This document shows positions 44,230 through 56,908 of a stretch of DNA of 64,000 nt, one piece after another. The position numbers and the translations under genes were made by a program. This DNA is from Ustulina deusta. Its lineage: Eukaryota > Ascomycota > Sordariomycetes > Xylariales > Xylariaceae. Numbering within the stretch: the stretch's first letter is position 1; each line of letters begins with the position of its first letter. The notes under the pieces were generated by a model. That model was not told where the DNA came from and searched no databases. It saw nothing but the letters and a program-made list of their open reading frames with translations. The stretch lies in assembly GCA_023159155.1 (NCBI GenBank), contig JAJNNX010000064.1, forward strand, positions 193,501-257,500, given 5' to 3'.

Positions 44230-45569
44230 ATGGCATCGTCTATGAACACCGGCAAGGCAGGGGTCATCAAGGCTCCTGACGATGCCGGAAGTATGGACCA
44301 GCTTGTAAGTTGCCAGCCGTCTTTCGTCTGTGCTACGCGACCCAGCACCGTGACGGCCGCGACACTGTTCCTGACCACTGACGCCCTTTGCCATGTAGAC
44401 GCACGCCGTGTTGGACGATCTGCTCTACAATGTGATCCACGACTTATTAATTAAGGTCCACCGAGACGAGAAGATTGCCCGCGCTGCCACCGCCGCCATC
44501 CTTGTCGAGAAGGTGGCCTCCAATCATTCAGACACCTCTACTCCCGATGCTCGCCCCGACGTGAGGGTCGAGACTGATGCTGCCATCTATGATGAAGGCA
44601 AGGTGTTGCTGAAGGGCAATCCACTAGTCACCACCAAAGACATAATTTGTCCACGGTGTCATCTACCTCGATTACTCTATCCAACCGATGGCAAAGGCGC
44701 AAGGAAACCTGATCCCAGCATCATCTACTGCAAGAAGCGCCCGTACATCGACAAACCAGGTTACGACATCTATGGACAGACTTGGGTCGCACAAGGTCCC
44801 GGAAGGGGCAAAAAGAAGAAGGATATGGAGAAGAAAATCGATCCGAACACCCCCGCCGACTCACCAACGCCAGCGTCTGAAGGAGGGAACGGAGGAGGAG
44901 CGGCCTCGCGGCCGCCAAATATGCTCTCGTTTCCCTCTGCGACGTGCAGCAAATGTAAACGATGCATTCTCGTGACCCGGTTGAACAATCACATGGGATC
45001 GTGTATCGGGAACAGTGGGAGAACTGCTAGTCGAGCTGCCGCTCAGAAGATTACCAATGGCAACTCAAACGGCAATGGCGACGGAACTCCGCCGTCAAGC
45101 CAAAAGGGAACTCCGCTACCAGGCTCCAGGGCTACGAGTCCAAAGAAGAGAGATGGGGATGATATGGACGAGGACGATGCGACGGATAATGATGCCCACA
45201 AGAAGAAGAAATTAAAACCGATGGCCGCAAGCGTAAATGTGAATAAGAAGCTGATCGTTAAGCCCAAAGCCGGGGCTGGTACTAAGAAGGAAAAGGTAAG
45301 GCTTTGATGATGGACTGATATCAACCATAAAACTTACCCTTTATACGCAGAAAAACGAGGATGACGATGGACCTACGGTTGAAGTTGCCCCTAAGAAGAA
45401 GATTACGAAAGTGCCCAGTCCTGCGAAGAAGTTGAAGCTAGATGTGAAACCACTCATGTCGTCACCGTTAGCTAAAAGTAATGGAAAGGCTACGGTAGGC
45501 AGTGGAAACACAAGAGATGATGCCGCTTCGGAGAGCTCGGGCACTCTATCGTCACCACCCGCCGCATAA
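44230..45569 (+). CDS. Nuclear protein with Sgf11-type zinc finger (SAGA-associated candidate)
   Basis: Exons 44230-44304, 44399-45295 and 45351-45569 (introns 94 and 55 nt) encode 396 residues. The N-terminal helix AVLDDLLYNVIHDLLIKVHR resembles the start of Sgf11. There are two Cys clusters: IICPRCHLPRLLYP with a later YCKKRPYI, and TCSKCKRCILVTRLNNHMGS followed by C. The second (C-x2-C, then R, then H-x3-C) matches the Sgf11 finger that anchors the SAGA deubiquitinase module to nucleosomes. Between and after them are basic and acidic low-complexity runs (GRGKKKKDMEKK, DDMDEDDATDND, HKKKKLK) and possible nuclear localisation signals. The protein is much longer than yeast Sgf11 (99 residues), so orthology is tentative; a chromatin or transcription role is the best inference. 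Confidence 0.75.
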
Positions 45570-46115
45570 CACCAAAGCTCCCTCAGACCACTAAAATTCT
45601 GGTCCCAGACTGGGACCGCATGAGTGAACGTCTCACAACCATGGAGTTAGGCCTGCTAGAACTCTTTTGGGGCGCCCGAGACGCTGTTTTATCCACTTCT
45701 GTCCTCTCGTCTACGTTCTATTGTCTGTATAATGCCTAACGGCTTGCATTGAAAGGCGTTCGAGGCGTTTTTTGCTAAACAGGGTCAGAGCACTTCTGCA
45801 TCACAATGGGAAGGAAAATGGTGTTCTAGGTACACGGGACATGTATCCATAAGATAGCATTTGCATATATCGTGAGAAACGCATACCAATATATTTACTA
45901 TCAGCAGCATTAAATTTGTATTTGGTCTCTAGTTGAAATTGCATCTTGTGGTATCTCTTTCTCGAAGCACCTCGGCCTGAAATATTCTACATGCCATAAC
46001 GCCAGTCCAATGCAATCAATGGTCAAGTTGGAGTAGTATGAGTATCGGGGCTGGTAGAACGTCATGGTCGTTCGTTACCCGCCCCAATTGCCACCCCCCT
46101 CACACTTCGCATTTT
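45570..46115. other. Convergent intergenic region
   Basis: 546 bases between two converging genes; no gene or repeat recognised. Confidence 0.6.
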
Positions 46116-46687
46116 CTAAATAACATCATCTTCCTCAAGCACTCTCGCACGAATAATCTTGACTTCCTCAGCAGGGCGATCTTCCGCGCCAGTCTTAACA
46201 AGACCCATGCGCTTAACGACGCCCATCCCACTCTTCACGCGTCCGAAAATCGTGTGCTTCCCGTCCAACCACGGCGTCGGCGCAAGCGTAATGAAGAATT
46301 GCGACCCGTTGGTGTTAGGTCCGGCATTTGCCATGCTCAACACGCCGGCGCCGGTGTGTCGTAGCTCGGGCGAGATCTCGTCGGCGAACTTCTCCCCGTA
46401 GATAGACGTCCCGCCTCGGCCCGTCCCCGTCGGGTCCCCGCCTTGTATCATGAACGAGGGGATGATGCGGTGGAATACCACATCATTGTAGTAGCCCCTC
46501 GATGCGAGAGTACTAAAGTTCTTGCAGGCTTTCGGTGCGTGCATGTTGTATAGCTCGACGGTTATTGTTCCCTGGGGGGAGAGAGAGAGATGTTAGTATA
46601 GGTAGGCAGATGATGGAGGAGGGGAGCAAGCAGGCGCTGCGAAAATGAACGCACCATTGAGGTTTCGAGAGCAACATTGGTCGCCAT
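46116..46687 (-). CDS. Cyclophilin-type peptidyl-prolyl isomerase, PPIL1-like
   Basis: It catalyses cis-trans isomerisation of Xaa-Pro bonds. Exons 46687-46655 and 46571-46116 (83-nt intron, GTGCGT..branch ACTAAC..CCAG) encode 162 residues, the length of PPIL1-type cyclophilins. [11 protein letters not shown] joins to [20 protein letters not shown]. Active-site residues are present: [40 protein letters not shown] and [13 protein letters not shown] (Arg, Phe, Gln, Trp, His of the cyclosporin pocket). There is no signal peptide or targeting tail, so it is probably cytosolic or nuclear; PPIL1 relatives associate with the spliceosome. The start is divergent from the signal peptide peptidase gene at 47509. 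Confidence 0.95.
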
Positions 46688-47508
46688 TTTGGGCTCATTT
46701 GGGACTGTTCGGCTGAATTCAGTCGCTAGTGAGTGAGCAAACCCTTTTTTTTTTCTTCTTTTATTTACTTTCGATCGTATGGCACAAGATGAAGCTGAAC
46801 GAGCTGGTGGATTGACTTGGAGCTCTGGCAGCTTTTTGGCGGGGCATTGAATGTACATCTCATGTTCACGCATTTATGCATCTATCAAGGAGATAACCAT
46901 TTACCTAGGTAGGTACCTTCCTCACTGTACCTACCCTCCTAAATTGATGGTTGAAGTGTTCGCTGCTTGCGGCAGGTCCACAACACGAAGAGCATCTGGA
47001 TGTGAGACAACAGGCGTGCACTTCCTTTCTGTTCCATAATTCTATACGGCACATCACAAGACCACATACGTGGCATATAGAAGCTATATTTTTGGTTCTG
47101 ATCCAACCTCTGCCACTAAAGAGAGAGAGAGTGTGTGTGTATGCATCATACTTGACAGATCACTGATCTCTTCTTCGAATATTCGTCCTCGGCAGCACAA
47201 AGAGGGCTTGCCATCTGCAGGTGTCTTGCCTACAGAATATAACACGACCACAATTCTTTTGTTAACTACAAGCGTCGTCGATCGCTTCAGGATTGGAGGC
47301 GACCTTCGCGTCTGTTTAGACCTACCTACAGAGGTAGAGTAACCACCTTATTTCGGTACTCGTGGAGAGGTGACAGGTCAGAGTTCGGGTTCAATAACAG
47401 GCCTTTTCATCTGGGTCCTAGCTCGAGTCCGAAACATCTTGGTCGGGCCACCACATCACCATCACCATTTATTGTCTTATATCCCTTTAGGCATGCCCAA
47501 ACGATAAG
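46688..47508. promoter_or_regulatory. Bidirectional promoter region, cyclophilin / signal peptide peptidase
   Basis: 821 bases between divergent starts. It includes a pyrimidine/T-rich run close to the cyclophilin ATG and ACCTAGGTAGGTACC near 46904-46918, one of the window-wide TAGGTA palindromes. No specific factor site was identified. Confidence 0.45.
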
Positions 47509-49291
47509 ATGGCAACCAATAATTCCTCAATCCTCGAGATATCGTCAAGGAATATCACAGGCGCCATGCCGCTCAATCAAACACTTTTCGAGCAACTGGC
47601 AAGTGTGCCGACTTTATTACTACAGCACATGGACTTGTTAGTCCTAGAAATTCGCATTGTCTTCACTGCACTTGCATGTATCTACATCGGGTCCCATGCG
47701 GCAATTCGTCGGCCCCCGTCAGCGAAGTTGCCCAAGACAGGCAAGAATGGGCAGAAGAATGAAGCTGAGAAGCGTGACGATCAGCATGTCCAAGGCCTGT
47801 TACCATCAGACGCCATCATGGTTCCCGTCTTAGCCGGTACCGTCCTGATCGGACTCTACTATCTAATCAAATGGCTCGGGGACCCGGATATTCTAAACAA
47901 GATCTTACGAGGATATTTCTCGATCATGTCACTTGCCAGCCTAGGAACGCTCCTTGCAGATAGCCTCCATTTTCTAACAGGCTTCATTTTCCCCACTGTC
48001 TGGATTGGTAAAGATAGAAAAGTCTATCATGTCGATTCTGAGAAGAGAGGGCATTGGTATGCCAAGGACGACTCCAAAGACCGAGTATGGGACGACAAGA
48101 ATGTCTCGCCTTTGCCTGGCCCCTTTTCTAAACTCAAGCTCTCTGACACGACCAATAAATTGCTCTGGGAGATTCGCCATCTTTTCCTGGAGGAATGGAC
48201 TGTTCGGTTAGCTGTCCATGGCATCATCAACGAGAAGGGCAAGGTTAAATTCAACGACATGGTCGGCTTCGTACTTGCTATTGGAGCAAATATATTCTAT
48301 TACACCACCGAATCTGTATTCATTTCGAACGTCATGGGCTATGCATTTTCGTATGCAGGCATCATCCTCATGTCGCCGACCACATTTGCTACGGGGAGCG
48401 CGGTTCTATATGGCCTTTTTTGCTACGACATCGTGATGGTTTTTTACACGTAAGTCGCCTATTATTCGCATTCACATACTTACTAACCATACGCATAGTC
48501 CCTACATGGTCAGTGTCGCTACCAATATTGACGCACCTATCAAACTTGTCTTTGAAGGGCCTACTAGAGCCAGCATGCTTGGACTCGGCGATATCGTTGT
48601 TCCAGGAATCTTCATTGGCTTGTGCCTGCGCTTCGACCATTACATGTACTATTATCGGCAGCAAAAATTGAAGGAAGTCGAGTTGAAGACAGATGATGCG
48701 TCTTCAGGCCAACTCATTACGAATAAGGGAACGCAGCGCATGATAGTCAAGCCCGAGTATATTAACCCGCAAGGGCAATGGGGCGATCGTTTCTGGGGCA
48801 CTAAGCTCAGTAAGATCCTTTCGCCAGATGCAACTCCAGCACTCAAGGCTTCTGCATTCCCTAAACCGTATTTCCATGCTGCGCTGGTTGGGTATTTGCT
48901 TGCCATGATAGCTACCTTGGTGATGCTTCTCGTCTTCCAGCATGCTCAACCGGCTTTGCTTTATCTAGTTCCTGGTGTAGTTACGACCGTTTGGGTCACT
49001 GGCGCCATGAGGGGCGAGATCCGAGAGATGTGGAAATACACCGAGGATGGAAGTCTCGATAAATTGGATGTGGTCGTGGAGGTCGACGGAGAAGGAAATG
49101 TCATTAAGGAGATCAAAGATGAAGAGGATAAGGATAAAGATGAACAGAATGACAAGGAAGGCGATGAAAATATCACAAAGGGAGGGGATAAGCCTGGTGA
49201 TGGGACCCCGACAACAGAAAAGGTTGGCAAAGATAAGGCAGGACAGTACCCTGTCTTCCTCCTGTCAATCCAAGCGCCTGCTCCTCGCTAG
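47509..49291 (+). CDS. Signal peptide peptidase (intramembrane aspartyl protease)
   Basis: Exons 47509-48449 and 48499-49291 (49-nt intron with TACTAAC branch point) encode 577 residues. This GxGD-type aspartyl protease of the ER membrane cleaves residual signal peptides and works in membrane protein quality control. Catalytic motifs: YD in GLFCYDIVMVFYTPYM, GLGD in ASMLGLGDIVVPGIFIG, and QPALLYLVPG (PAL). About nine membrane helices can be traced, from LVLEIRIVFTALACIYIG to ATLVMLLVFQHAQPALLYLV. The N-terminus has several Asn-glycosylation sequons (NNSS, NITG, NQT) that would face the lumen. The C-terminal tail is unusually charged (DEEDKDKDEQNDKEGDE) and cytosolic. The family is called sppA or Ypf1 in fungi. 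Confidence 0.95.
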
Positions 49292-49796
49292 TAGGTATAT
49301 TAGTAAAAGTGAGTGATCATCGGAATAGACACTCCCGCACTATACGAAATGTTTCCGACTATTAATAGTGCTCGAGTATACATGGGACATGTATGCTTTG
49401 ATATGCTCATACAAGACTTTTGCCTCTATGCAAGGCTTCACTATAATTCGGAAATCTTTTGTGGTGTTTTGAACCATAGCGAGTTAGGAGGCTTTCTATC
49501 TAAGTGTGACGGAGTAAAAAAAGATGCCATTGATACTCTGTAAGTATTGACGGTATAGAGTATAGGGCCAGTCCCGCTAAGAGAGGTGACTCCACTAGTC
49601 TAAAAATGGACAGCTGCCAATGTTGATAGGTGCTATACGCCAGGTGCCCTTGATGCAGGACCCCATTGAATGTCACCGTTGACAGCCTTATATAATGGCT
49701 GACATCTCCAAGCTCAGCACCTCTCGGTGCTTACGCGGATGGTTTCATCTAACATAGTCTAACGACGCTTCGATACCCGCGTGCTGGAACACCATC
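49292..49796. other. Intergenic region
   Basis: 505 bases between tandem plus-strand genes, including the promoter of the phosphopantetheinyl transferase gene. No other feature. Confidence 0.55.
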
Positions 49797-50824
49797 ATGG
49801 CATCGAGTAAAGTAGAGGTGATACAGTATCTAGTAGATACCCGGAGGCTATGGCCAACCGCTACCAAGACGAGCGACCTAGAGTCTGAGGTAAAGCTCAT
49901 GTTATCACCTCGTTCCGCTATCTGTCAAATGGGACTGATGCAAAGAAATAGGCGTCTCGCCCTTTAGCGCTGCTCACACAAGATGAGCGAACCCGCGTGC
50001 TTAGATACCACTTCGTAGCTGACGCAAAGATGTCGCTGGCGTCTCATCTCCTGAAGCACTGGGTGGTGAGCAAGTACTGCGGTGTGCCGTGGTGGGAGAC
50101 CAAACTCTCGGCGGACATAAACGGGAAGCCGGTCTTCAAGGATGCCGCGGGCCGGCAGCCCGTCGTGTTCAACGTCAGCCACCAGGCGGGGCTGGTTGCT
50201 CTCGTGGCCGCTCACGGCTACGACGCCGCCAACGGCGGGGACAGCAGCAAAGTCAACATCGGTGTCGACATCGTGTGCGTCAACGAGCGCCAGCAGCGCG
50301 ATCACAAGATGATCCGCACCGAGGGCTTCCCCAAGTTCGTCGACATGCACGCCGACGTCTTCGGACGCTCCGAGGCAGCGTACCTGAAGACCGGGCTCGC
50401 GGCACGGCCCACGTACGGGGCACTCCAGACCGAGGAAGAGAGGAGGGATTACAAACTCCGCGCCTTCTATACCCTCTGGTGCCTCCGCGAGGCGTACGTC
50501 AAGATGACGGGCGAGGCCCTTTTGGCCGAGTGGCTGGGCGATCTCATGTTTCGGAACTTTGAATCCCCAGAGCCCGGCACGGCGTTCGCGCAGAGCGAGG
50601 ACGATGACCCGAAGCAGATCATTCGCGAGCACGATGTCTTATTCAATGGCAGCAAGGTCGACGATGCGAATATTTGCATTCGTTCCCTCGGTCCTCACTA
50701 CATGACTTGCACGGCCGTGCGGACCCCGGAACGGAAGGAGGATGCGCTGGGCTGGGAGCTGGGTCCGTTTAAGTTCCTGGCCATGGACAAGATTGTGGCT
50801 GATGGCGAGTCTACTTCGGCTTGA
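49797..50824 (+). CDS. 4'-phosphopantetheinyl transferase (Sfp/NpgA/Lys5 type)
   Basis: It transfers phosphopantetheine from CoA to a Ser of carrier proteins, activating lysine-biosynthesis aminoadipate reductase, polyketide synthases and NRPSs. Exons 49797-49889 and 49952-50824 (62-nt intron GTAAAG..ATAG) encode 321 residues. Family motifs: WWETKLSADINGKPVF (motif 1a region), VVFNVSHQAGLVALVA, VNIGVDIVCVNER (G[IV]D: Mg/CoA-binding Asp) and YTLWCLREAYVKMTGEALLA (the W-x(3)-E-A-x-x-K-x-x-G motif 3). The upstream exon (MASSKVEVIQYLVDTRRLWP) is typical of fungal NpgA. Motif 3 has REAYVK where KEAYxK is usual, a conservative change. No biosynthetic cluster is adjacent, as expected for a general enzyme. 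Confidence 0.95.
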
Positions 50825-52931
50825 TGTTTTCCGCACAGATGCATCATGTCCTACGCACTGCGTTTCAAGTTGTCTAGATTTCTCATCACGTCTGCCTCGA
50901 TAGCATGTGGCTGTTGCCTTTGAGTTCCCAAGAGAGAAGATTACGTAGATTACATAGAAGATTAGCCGTCTATGCGACACGGCAGCCCGATACCTAAGTT
51001 ATCTCTCGCTCGGCTAAGGTAGCCTACAGCCCGCCATCGGGATAGTGATATCCGCAATGTTATTTACACAGATTGCAAAGTCCACAGACAGCGGCTAATC
51101 AAGCTGCTATGCAAGCTCCAACATCCCTCAAGAAAAACCAGTACCACCCCTCTTTGGTAAGAATTTACTACTGACAAATACCGCGACTCAGCCGTCAACA
51201 GCCCTTCATGTGGACATACCATCAGCATGTCCTACAGGTCGCACACAATCGGTTGGGGAAAATTCGGCAGGCCGACAAGTCCGACAACAATGCATTAGAC
51301 TCGTGGTTTCACACGACTTCGAGAGTTACAGCATCCCATCTCCTAAGCTCACAGGTTTGTCGGGACCACCGGAAGTTCGTTAATGGCGTTTGGAATGCTC
51401 ACATAGCACACGCAATTTCTAGTGCTGCGCCCCTATAACGGTGAGATTTCTTGATCTCGGATAGAAGTAGCGGGATACGATAAGGGTGAGGGAAGCGAAG
51501 TATGCAGTCATACACGCCTTGTCTATCCTACAATATCGATGTTAGGTATGTAACTATCTACTGCGTAAACCGCCAAATCGTTATGTTAGTTTGAGACGGT
51601 CGTGTCTTTCTGCCACGGTCCAATCCGAAGCTGTAAAGAGAGATAAAATTTAAATGTGCTGCCTGAGCAGTAAAAAGGTGTAAGACCGACTACCTACATG
51701 GAGGAGGCAGAAGCGTTTCTGGCTGATTTTAATGTCTTACCTACCTACCTTAGGTACCTAGATGCACGCATTAGGTACCTAGTATTGAATACCTGCCTCT
51801 ATAAACGAATACCTTTGTCGAATCGGGTTCCATTTACCCCTGGATCTGGACTATACCTACCATGAGGATTTACTACTTAGATAGGTTCCCTAATTGGCCA
51901 GCTACACCTGCATTTGGTGGGGGGGGTTCTCGCGTGCCTACTTACACCTAGTGTATGTAGGTGAAGATGTGCCTCCTAGCACGAGTACGAGGTCATCACC
52001 GATTTGTTGTAGAGAACCTAGATTAGCCGTGGAAAAACACTAGGTTGGCTAGGTTTCCTTGTGAAGGTCCTCGCTTTAAAAGAGGCAACACTTTCACAAC
52101 TTTTTAACTTCTTTCAAGACAGGTATGTACAGGTAGAAATGGAGCATATCTGTACTCCAATTCTCCAATTCTTTACCAGACCCCTGAAAACAGCGAGTTA
52201 CATATTTAAATATACTCATAATAACCTCTAACAAAACTATAGCAACTTAACACAAAACCTTTCTATTTATTTCAAGCATTTTATAGTGAATTTTCAAGCG
52301 TTGAAAGGGTCTGCTTTAATGGTAAGAGAAGAGTTACCCGTAACGGTAGTACCTCCTTATCCGAGGCTATACCAAACTACTTGCAATACCTGAGTTGGGT
52401 TAGACCAGGCCAATGCAGTGTTGTTTTGCTGCCAATCTAGGTGGGCTAATTTGAATTTGTTGCACCTGCTATCTAACCTAGCGATCTACCTGCAGACCTA
52501 GTGTGTGGCATGTTTTCTCCCCTACATTTCGAGAATGGTTGTTAGGAGTCAAGCTCAGCAGCAGACTGGGGGGAAAAAACGTCATCTGGTATCTAAACCA
52601 CAGACCTACAAGTACAAGACAGCAAACCCATCGTAAATGCAATTTCCTTATCGCACGCGCATCTCTCATTCCCATCTCCTGCAGCCACTTGTTTTCGGTT
52701 GTAAGCTGCCTTCCATTTCGCAGTATCCCGACCGTCCTGCCTTTCCTTTGCCTTCTTCGCCTTGTCCCACATCCTATTCTCTAATAATTATGCTGTAGCA
52801 ACGACTATATACTCGGTCATATCCACCGTTCCCTCATTCTGCCGTATTTCCTTTCCCTATCGCGGTCCCCCTACATTGAACCCCAAAAATTACGCTCAGC
52901 GTGGCTGTGAACCCCTTGGTCCGTCGCCAGC
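50825..52931. other. Intergenic region, TAGGTA-containing
   Basis: 2.1 kb with no supported gene. The motif cluster ACCTACCTACCTTAGGTACC occupies 51737-51782. An AT-rich patch lies near 52080-52310. The 5' leader of the OSBP gene is at the right edge. Confidence 0.55.
51737..51782. repeat. TAGGTA / TACCTA motif cluster
   Basis: Back-to-back TACCTACCTACCTTAGGTAC followed by a second TTAGGTACCTAG 24 bases on. Palindromic, non-coding. Confidence 0.7.
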
Positions 52932-55900
52932 ATGTCCGAAGCAGGAGACAGGTAAGCGGACTCACCTTCGGTGTTGGGGAACGCCTGGGCTTGTTGCTTA
53001 TACTCACGACGGTCCGGCGCGCGGCACACCTCGGTCGAGTTCTGCATTGGTTCGAGATGAACTCGACTGTTTGCAGCCCCGCGACGCGCATCTGGCGTAA
53101 CAAACGAGTCACAGGCTAATCGTTCCAAAGCCAGCACAAGAGATCCAAATCAGCAGCCCTATCGCTCCTCCGCCGAAAGGACAAGGAACCCCGTAATGAC
53201 GACGACGCCGTATCCGAAGACGGCTCCCACACCTCCGGTCTAGCCCCACGCCCTCCGATGTCGACCTCGCCACCTGCCGGTCCTCTTTCCCAGCAGCCTT
53301 CCCTGAGGAGTTCAAGAATGTCTGTGGCCCGGGTACCTTCACGCGAGCCTGGTGCCTCGGGCCATGCCTTGACTCCATCTCGCGCCAATACTACGTCTCC
53401 CGAGAAGGGCACGTCGCTTGAACAATCAGTTCGCAAGTTCAGAATCGTCGAGGCTTTGCGAAGCGGCAACACTGCTGCTATATCAAAAGCGATTCGCGAA
53501 ACGTCTGAGAATGGGCCTCGGGCAAGCACATCGTCTTTCAGCGCCGCAGCTTGCCCTGCCCCACTAGAAGATACCACTGTCCTTCACCTCGCCATCCAGT
53601 GCGCCGAGTACGATGTTATAGAATATGTCCTCTCCAATAGTGCGGCCTACCTTGATGTGAACGCTCGGGATAAGGATGGGAATACCCCCCTGCACGTCGC
53701 TGCGGCTCAAGGGCGCGGCCCCATTGTTCGACTCTTGTTGGAACAGAAGGATATCAATGACGCCGTCTCAAACAACCAGGGAAAGCTGGCCCTCGATGTA
53801 GCGAGAAACCCCGAAATATTCCAGCAACTCCAACTCTCTCGGACATTGTTCGTGCAGGACAAAGTGAAGCAGGTCCAGGACCTGGTGCAAAGGGGTGCTT
53901 ATGAGACGCTCGGTCAGGTCCTTGAGGAACCTCGAGTCAAGATTATTTTAGATATTAACAGCCCCGAGCTACCCTGTGAACCTAGCACGGTTCAGTCAGG
54001 AGGGACCCTCCTGCACGAAGCAGCCCGTAAGAGAGACACGAAATTAATCCAGGCCTTGCTGCTTCACGGTGCAGACCCTTTTCAGCGAGACCGCAAAGGC
54101 AAACTTCCTCAGCATGTCACCAACGATGACATAACCCGCGCAATGCTCAAGAAGTCTCCAGCCGCCGTCGCAGCCCAGCGGGGTATTCAAGAAAAAGCCG
54201 TACTAGGTCATGCAACCTCACAAGCAGGCCCAGTCGCCAGTAGTGGCGACCCACTTTCTGGAAGAGAGCCTCAGATGAAGGGCTACTTGAAAAAATGGAC
54301 CAACTATCGCAAAGGCTACCAGTTGCGGTGGTTTGTATTGGAGAATGGCGTTCTGAGTTATTACAAGCATCAAGACGATGCCGAAAATGCTTGCCGAGGT
54401 GCTATTAGTATGCGCATTGCTCGATTGCATATGAGCCCAGAGGAGAAAACCAAGTTTGAAATTATTGGTAAATCTTCAGTCAAATACACGCTGAAGGCGA
54501 ATCATGAAGTGGAGGCTAAACGATGGTTCTGGGCTCTGAATAATGCGATCCAGTGGATGAAAGACCAAGCAAAACAGGATGAGCGCCAGAAAGCACAAAG
54601 TGCCGAAATGCTGCGGCAAGCGAGAGACAACCTTGGAAAGCCTAGTGACGCATCCACTTCAGACTTGCACAGTGATGCTATCAGCACTGGTGAAACACGC
54701 AGCAGTATTAATTTGACCCGTCCGCCATCAGCCAAGCAAATCACTTCGCGCAATGAAATCTCACGGGCTAGTATCGCTGAGAGTGTGGACGAAGAATTCC
54801 TGGACCCCATGAACGCTAACACGAAAGGGCAAAGCAATGGGGGCCAAACCATTCCCACAGATGCGGACGATGATGATGACGAGGACGAGTATGTTGACAC
54901 TTCTAGCCGGGCTGAGGCACCTAGCGCCACCAAGGACGCCTTCAATATTACTGCGCAGTCCGCAAGGCTACAGTTAGACACACTGGCACAAGTAAGCGCA
55001 GCATTACAGGCCGAAGCGAATCGTAACCCCAGCATGTCTCTCGTCGACCCAAAAGCGGCCCAAGCACTTGCAACATACGACTCTGCCCTCAAAAGCTTGA
55101 AAGGGCTTATGGGGGATCTTTTGAGAATTTCTAAGGATCGCGATGCTCACTGGCAGTATCGACTTGATCAAGAAATCGAGATGCGACGTATGTGGGAAGA
55201 GAGCATGGCTAAAGTGGCCGCTGAGCAGGAAGTTCTCGAGGCAAGAGTCGGAGAGTCAGAAAGGAAGAGGAAGATAGCTAAACGTGCTCTTCGAGAGGTT
55301 ATAGAAGAAAGCCGTCCTATCAGCCGTAGCAGTCTACCGGCATCTCAAGAAGAAATGATAGACGCCCCTGAAGAAGTGCTCAGGGACGGCCAAAAATCGC
55401 CAACTATGTCGCGCAAGGCAACTGCCCTGTCCAAGCTTTTAGATGTCTCAGAAGACTCTGAGTCGGAGCAGGAAGAATTCTTCGATGCGGTCGATGCTGG
55501 AGAAGTTGGTGTGGAGCCCATGCCGCCTTCAGAGGTGATGCCATCGAGTGACTCGAAGCAAGATATTGTTGTACAAGGTGCCGATGTAAGCAGCGCCTTC
55601 AAGGGCTATGAGAATGGTGTGAGAACAAGACTCAAGTTGGATGAAGATAACAGACCCAGAGTTGGTCTATGGGTAGGTTTTCACGCTGCCCTCCTTGTCG
55701 CTACCCCAAATTCCTAATCATGTGTGCTACAGGGAATTCTTAAATCGATGATTGGTAAAGACATGACGAAAATGACTCTACCAGTCTCTTTCAACGAGCC
55801 GACTTCTCTACTGTATCGAACGGGTGAAGATATGGAGTATGCCCATCTCCTAGATCTTGCCGCCGAACGGGCGGATTCAATTGAACGCATGCTCTATGTT

Positions 55901-56908
55901 GCTGCCTTTGCGGCAAGTGAGTTCGCTTCGACAATTGGGCGTGTGGCAAAGCCGTTCAACCCTCTCCTCGGAGAGACATTCGAATACGCTAGACCAGACA
56001 AAGGCTACCGCTTTTTCATTGAGCAAGTCAGTCATCATCCTCCCGTAGGTGCTTGTTATGCAGAAGCAGCACAGTGGACGTACTGGGGAGAGGCCAAGGT
56101 CGACTCAAGGTTCCTGGGAAAGTCCTTTGACATATATCACCTTGGCACATGGTTCCTAAGGTTACGTCCTACCGCCGGTGGGAAGGATGATTTTTATACC
56201 TGGAAAAAGCCTAAATCGCAAGTCGTCGGTATCATAACGGGAAACCCAGTCGTGGACAACTACGGCCTTGTGGAGTTGAAGAATTGGACTACTGGAGAAG
56301 TTTGCTATCTAGATTTCAAACAGAGGGGTTGGAAAGCATCGAGCGCTTACCAACTTTCGGGCAAAATTCTTGACGCTGATGGTCGACCGCGCATCAGCAT
56401 CGGAGGACGTTGGAACTCCAAGATATACGCTCGTATGACACCTGGATATGAAGCGACGGTTGAAGAGCCTCAAGAGGCGACAGGCAACACAAGTGATCCT
56501 AGTCGAGCTTTTGTGATCTGGGAGGCAAACGAACGACCAAAGGGTATTCCATTTAATCTAACACCTTTCGTCCTCACCTTCAACCATATAGATGACAGTC
56601 TCAAGAAATACATTGCACCGACAGACTCCCGGTACCGTCCGGACCAGAGAGCAATGGAAGATGGCGAGTATGACTTTGCTGCGTCAGAGAAGAACAGACT
56701 CGAGGAAGCTCAACGAGCCAGGAGAAAGGTGCGGCAACAGAATGGGGAAGAGTTCTTACCAGCATGGTTCGAGAAAGCCGTGTGTGAGGTGACGGGTGTG
56801 GAGCATTGGAAGTACAATGGACAATATTGGATACAGCGCGAGAAGTTTGGCGATGGTGATGCGAGTGCGTGGGATGGGCTAGAACCTATTTACTCGTCTG
56901 ACGAGTAA
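52932..56908 (+). CDS. Oxysterol-binding protein, ankyrin-PH-ORD type (Osh1/Swh1-like)
   Basis: A lipid-transfer protein that carries sterol or PI4P between membranes at contact sites. Exons 52932-52951, 53131-55672 and 55733-56908 (introns 179 and 60 nt) encode 1245 residues. The 20-nt first exon (MSEAGD) joins to SQHKRSKSAALSLL. Ankyrin repeats are at about residues 155-340 (DGNTPLHVAAAQGRGPIVRL, GGTLLHEAARKRDTKLIQAL). A PH domain is at ~388-485 (MKGYLKKWTNYRKGYQLRWF). A coiled-coil-like region lies at ~690-760. SEQEEFFDAVDAGE near 789 resembles a FFAT motif for binding ER VAP proteins. The ORD (855-1245) contains the signature IEQVSHHPPVGACYAEA. The architecture equals yeast Osh1, which works at nucleus-vacuole and late Golgi contacts. 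Confidence 0.96.

Noticed and set aside
49797..50824. Phosphopantetheinyl transferase as part of a secondary-metabolite cluster
   Set aside because: No polyketide synthase, NRPS, transporter or tailoring gene is next to it; neighbours are housekeeping genes.
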